Below are positions 62,842 through 64,000 of a stretch of 64,000 nt of DNA, in pieces (position 1 is the first letter of the stretch; each line of letters begins with the position of its first letter). A program made the position numbers and the translations under genes. Source of the DNA: an uncultured Bacteroidota bacterium (GTDB lineage Bacteria; Bacteroidota; Bacteroidia; Flavobacteriales; Flavobacteriaceae); contig CACLAD010000001.1 in assembly GCA_902604715.1 (NCBI GenBank), positions 124,001 through 188,000 of the forward strand, in the 5' to 3' direction. The notes beneath the pieces are model-generated. The model did not search any database and was not told where the DNA came from. It saw nothing but the letters and a program-made list of their open reading frames with translations.

Positions 62842-63390
62842 ATTTGAAATTATCAAATCACAAATATCATAAATATCCTTTTTATAACAATTAATGGTGA
62901 TACTAGCCTTATTATAAAACACCTCTCGTTCAAAAAGATGTTTTGATACAAATTCAATCATTTTTTTTTCAGATTTTATTGTTGAAATAAGAGGTCTGTT
63001 ATCATTATTTTTAAAGAGTCTTTTAGAAAGCTCGACATTATTATTTTTTAGATATATAGATGAGTTATTGGTTGAGTTAATATACTTTAAATTATCATTA
63101 TAACATGGTGTACCACCTCCTAATGAAAGAACAATATTATTGTTTTCTGATAGACATTTAATTAAATACTTAGTTTCTATCTTTCTGAAATATATGTCAC
63201 CTGAATAATCAAATATTTTTGAAATAGAACAACCCTCGTTTATTTCTATATATTTATCTAAATCGATAAATTTATAGTTCATTTTTTTAGCTAGATAAGA
63301 CCCTATTAAAGATTTTCCCGACCCCATATATCCGATTAAAACTATATTCATTAATTCTTTCTTAAAAGCATTGTAATATAAATTAAACAT
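62833..63390 (-). CDS. aroK: shikimate kinase
   Basis: IVLIGYMGSGKSLIGSYLAKKMNYKFIDLDKYIE; SLGGGTPCYN. Confidence 0.94.
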   Translation of the reverse strand: MFNLYYNAFKKELMNIVLIGYMGSGKSLIGSYLAKKMNYKFIDLDKYIEINEGCSISKIFDYSGDIYFRKIETKYLIKCLSENNNIVLSLGGGTPCYNDNLKYINSTNNSSIYLKNNNVELSKRLFKNNDNRPLISTIKSEKKMIEFVSKHLFEREVFYNKASITINCYKKDIYDICDLIISNLN

Positions 63391-63400
63391 TTTATATTTG
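63371..63400 (+). promoter_or_regulatory. Bacteroidota-type promoter for tRNA-Lys
   Basis: TTG (63371-73) -19 nt- TATATTTG (63393-63400), perfect TAnnTTTG. Confidence 0.65.
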
Positions 63401-63422
63401 CAGCCTCAAAGTAATTAAATTT

Positions 63423-63495
63423 GACCTGGTAGCTCAGTTGGTAGAGCATCTCCCTTTTAAGGAGAGGGTCCTGGGTTCGAGCCCCAGCCAGGTCA
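63423..63495 (+). tRNA. tRNA-Lys (anticodon UUU)
   Basis: gacctgg...ccaggtc acceptor stem, D-arm agctcagttggtagagc, anticodon loop CTTTTAA, T-arm ctgggttcgagccccag; CCA not encoded. Confidence 0.97.
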
Positions 63496-63639
63496 CTTTT
63501 TTTATCCAACTTTTATCGATACTTTATCGCCTCCCTCCACTATATAACAGATTGAACTTTATACTATATAAAAGAACTTTAATCGTTATTATTAATTAAA
63601 TTATGGTAATTATATTTATTTAAAATTTAGATTTTGATT

Positions 63640-64000
63640 ATGAAATCGTCTATTTATTTTATTTTAATTCTTTTCTCAAAATTTGTCTTGTGTCAACCAA
63701 CTAACTTTAAAATTGACTCTACAAATAATAATCTTGACGAAGTTATCATAACTGCGACAAAAACAGAAAGAGTTCTTTCATCACTCCCTTTAAATGTATC
63801 TATCATAAAAAAAAGTGAAATAGAAAAAACAAATGCAACTAGATTATCTGACGTTATTAACGAAGAACTAGGTTTAATAACTGTTTCTGATTTTGGTGGC
63901 GGTGAAGGAATCCAAATGCAAGGGCTTGATTCAGAATATACTTTAATTCTTATTGATAATCAACCTCTGATTGGCAGAACAGCTGGTACTTTAGACTTAA
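63640..64000 (+). CDS. TonB-dependent outer membrane receptor, N-terminal part (truncated by window end)
   Basis: Manual translation MKSSIYFILILFSKFVLCQPTNFKIDSTNNNLDEVIITATKTERVLSSLPLNVSIIKKSEIEKTNATRLSDVINEELGLITVSDFGGGEGIQMQGLDSEYTLILIDNQPLIGRTAG; plug domain. Confidence 0.9.
   Translation, partial: MKSSIYFILILFSKFVLCQPTNFKIDSTNNNLDEVIITATKTERVLSSLPLNVSIIKKSEIEKTNATRLSDVINEELGLITVSDFGGGEGIQMQGLDSEYTLILIDNQPLIGRTAGTLDL

Noticed and set aside
1-64000. CRISPR array, transposon, prophage or defence island
   Set aside because: No regularly spaced direct repeats, transposase, integrase, phage or recognisable defence genes seen in the ORF set

Overview
This 64 kb window is a low-GC, gene-dense chromosomal segment from a Bacteroidota/Flavobacteriia-type bacterium. 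The lineage is inferred from the T9SS sorting domain, DUF4835, TonB receptor, GQC lipoprotein and TAnnTTTG-type promoters. Almost everything is housekeeping: recG, pheT, glyA, smpB, miaA, fabI, recN, coaBC, rpoZ, bamD, ligA, prmC, ribD, dnaA, mltG, dapF, trmD-rplS, icd, murQ, thrS-infC-rpmI-rplT, dnaB, accA, tgt, split transketolase and aroK. RNA genes are a small SRP RNA (minus strand, ~7974-8067) and tRNA-Lys(UUU) (63423-63495). I see no CRISPR array, transposase, prophage or defence locus. The outstanding anomaly is the ~690-nt gap between rplS and icd. In a genome where all 11 convergent gene junctions lie between -37 and +14 bp, this gap has no ORF. It does have a flavobacterial-type promoter, a strong intrinsic terminator and many long-range complementarities, including a 10-bp stem interleaved with a 9-bp stem (a pseudoknot). 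I read it as a ~515-nt structured non-coding RNA whose family I cannot name. A second theme is three genes (infC, pcm, rsmI-like) whose conserved N-termini extend past any ATG/GTG/TTG, implying ATA/ATT/ATC starts.
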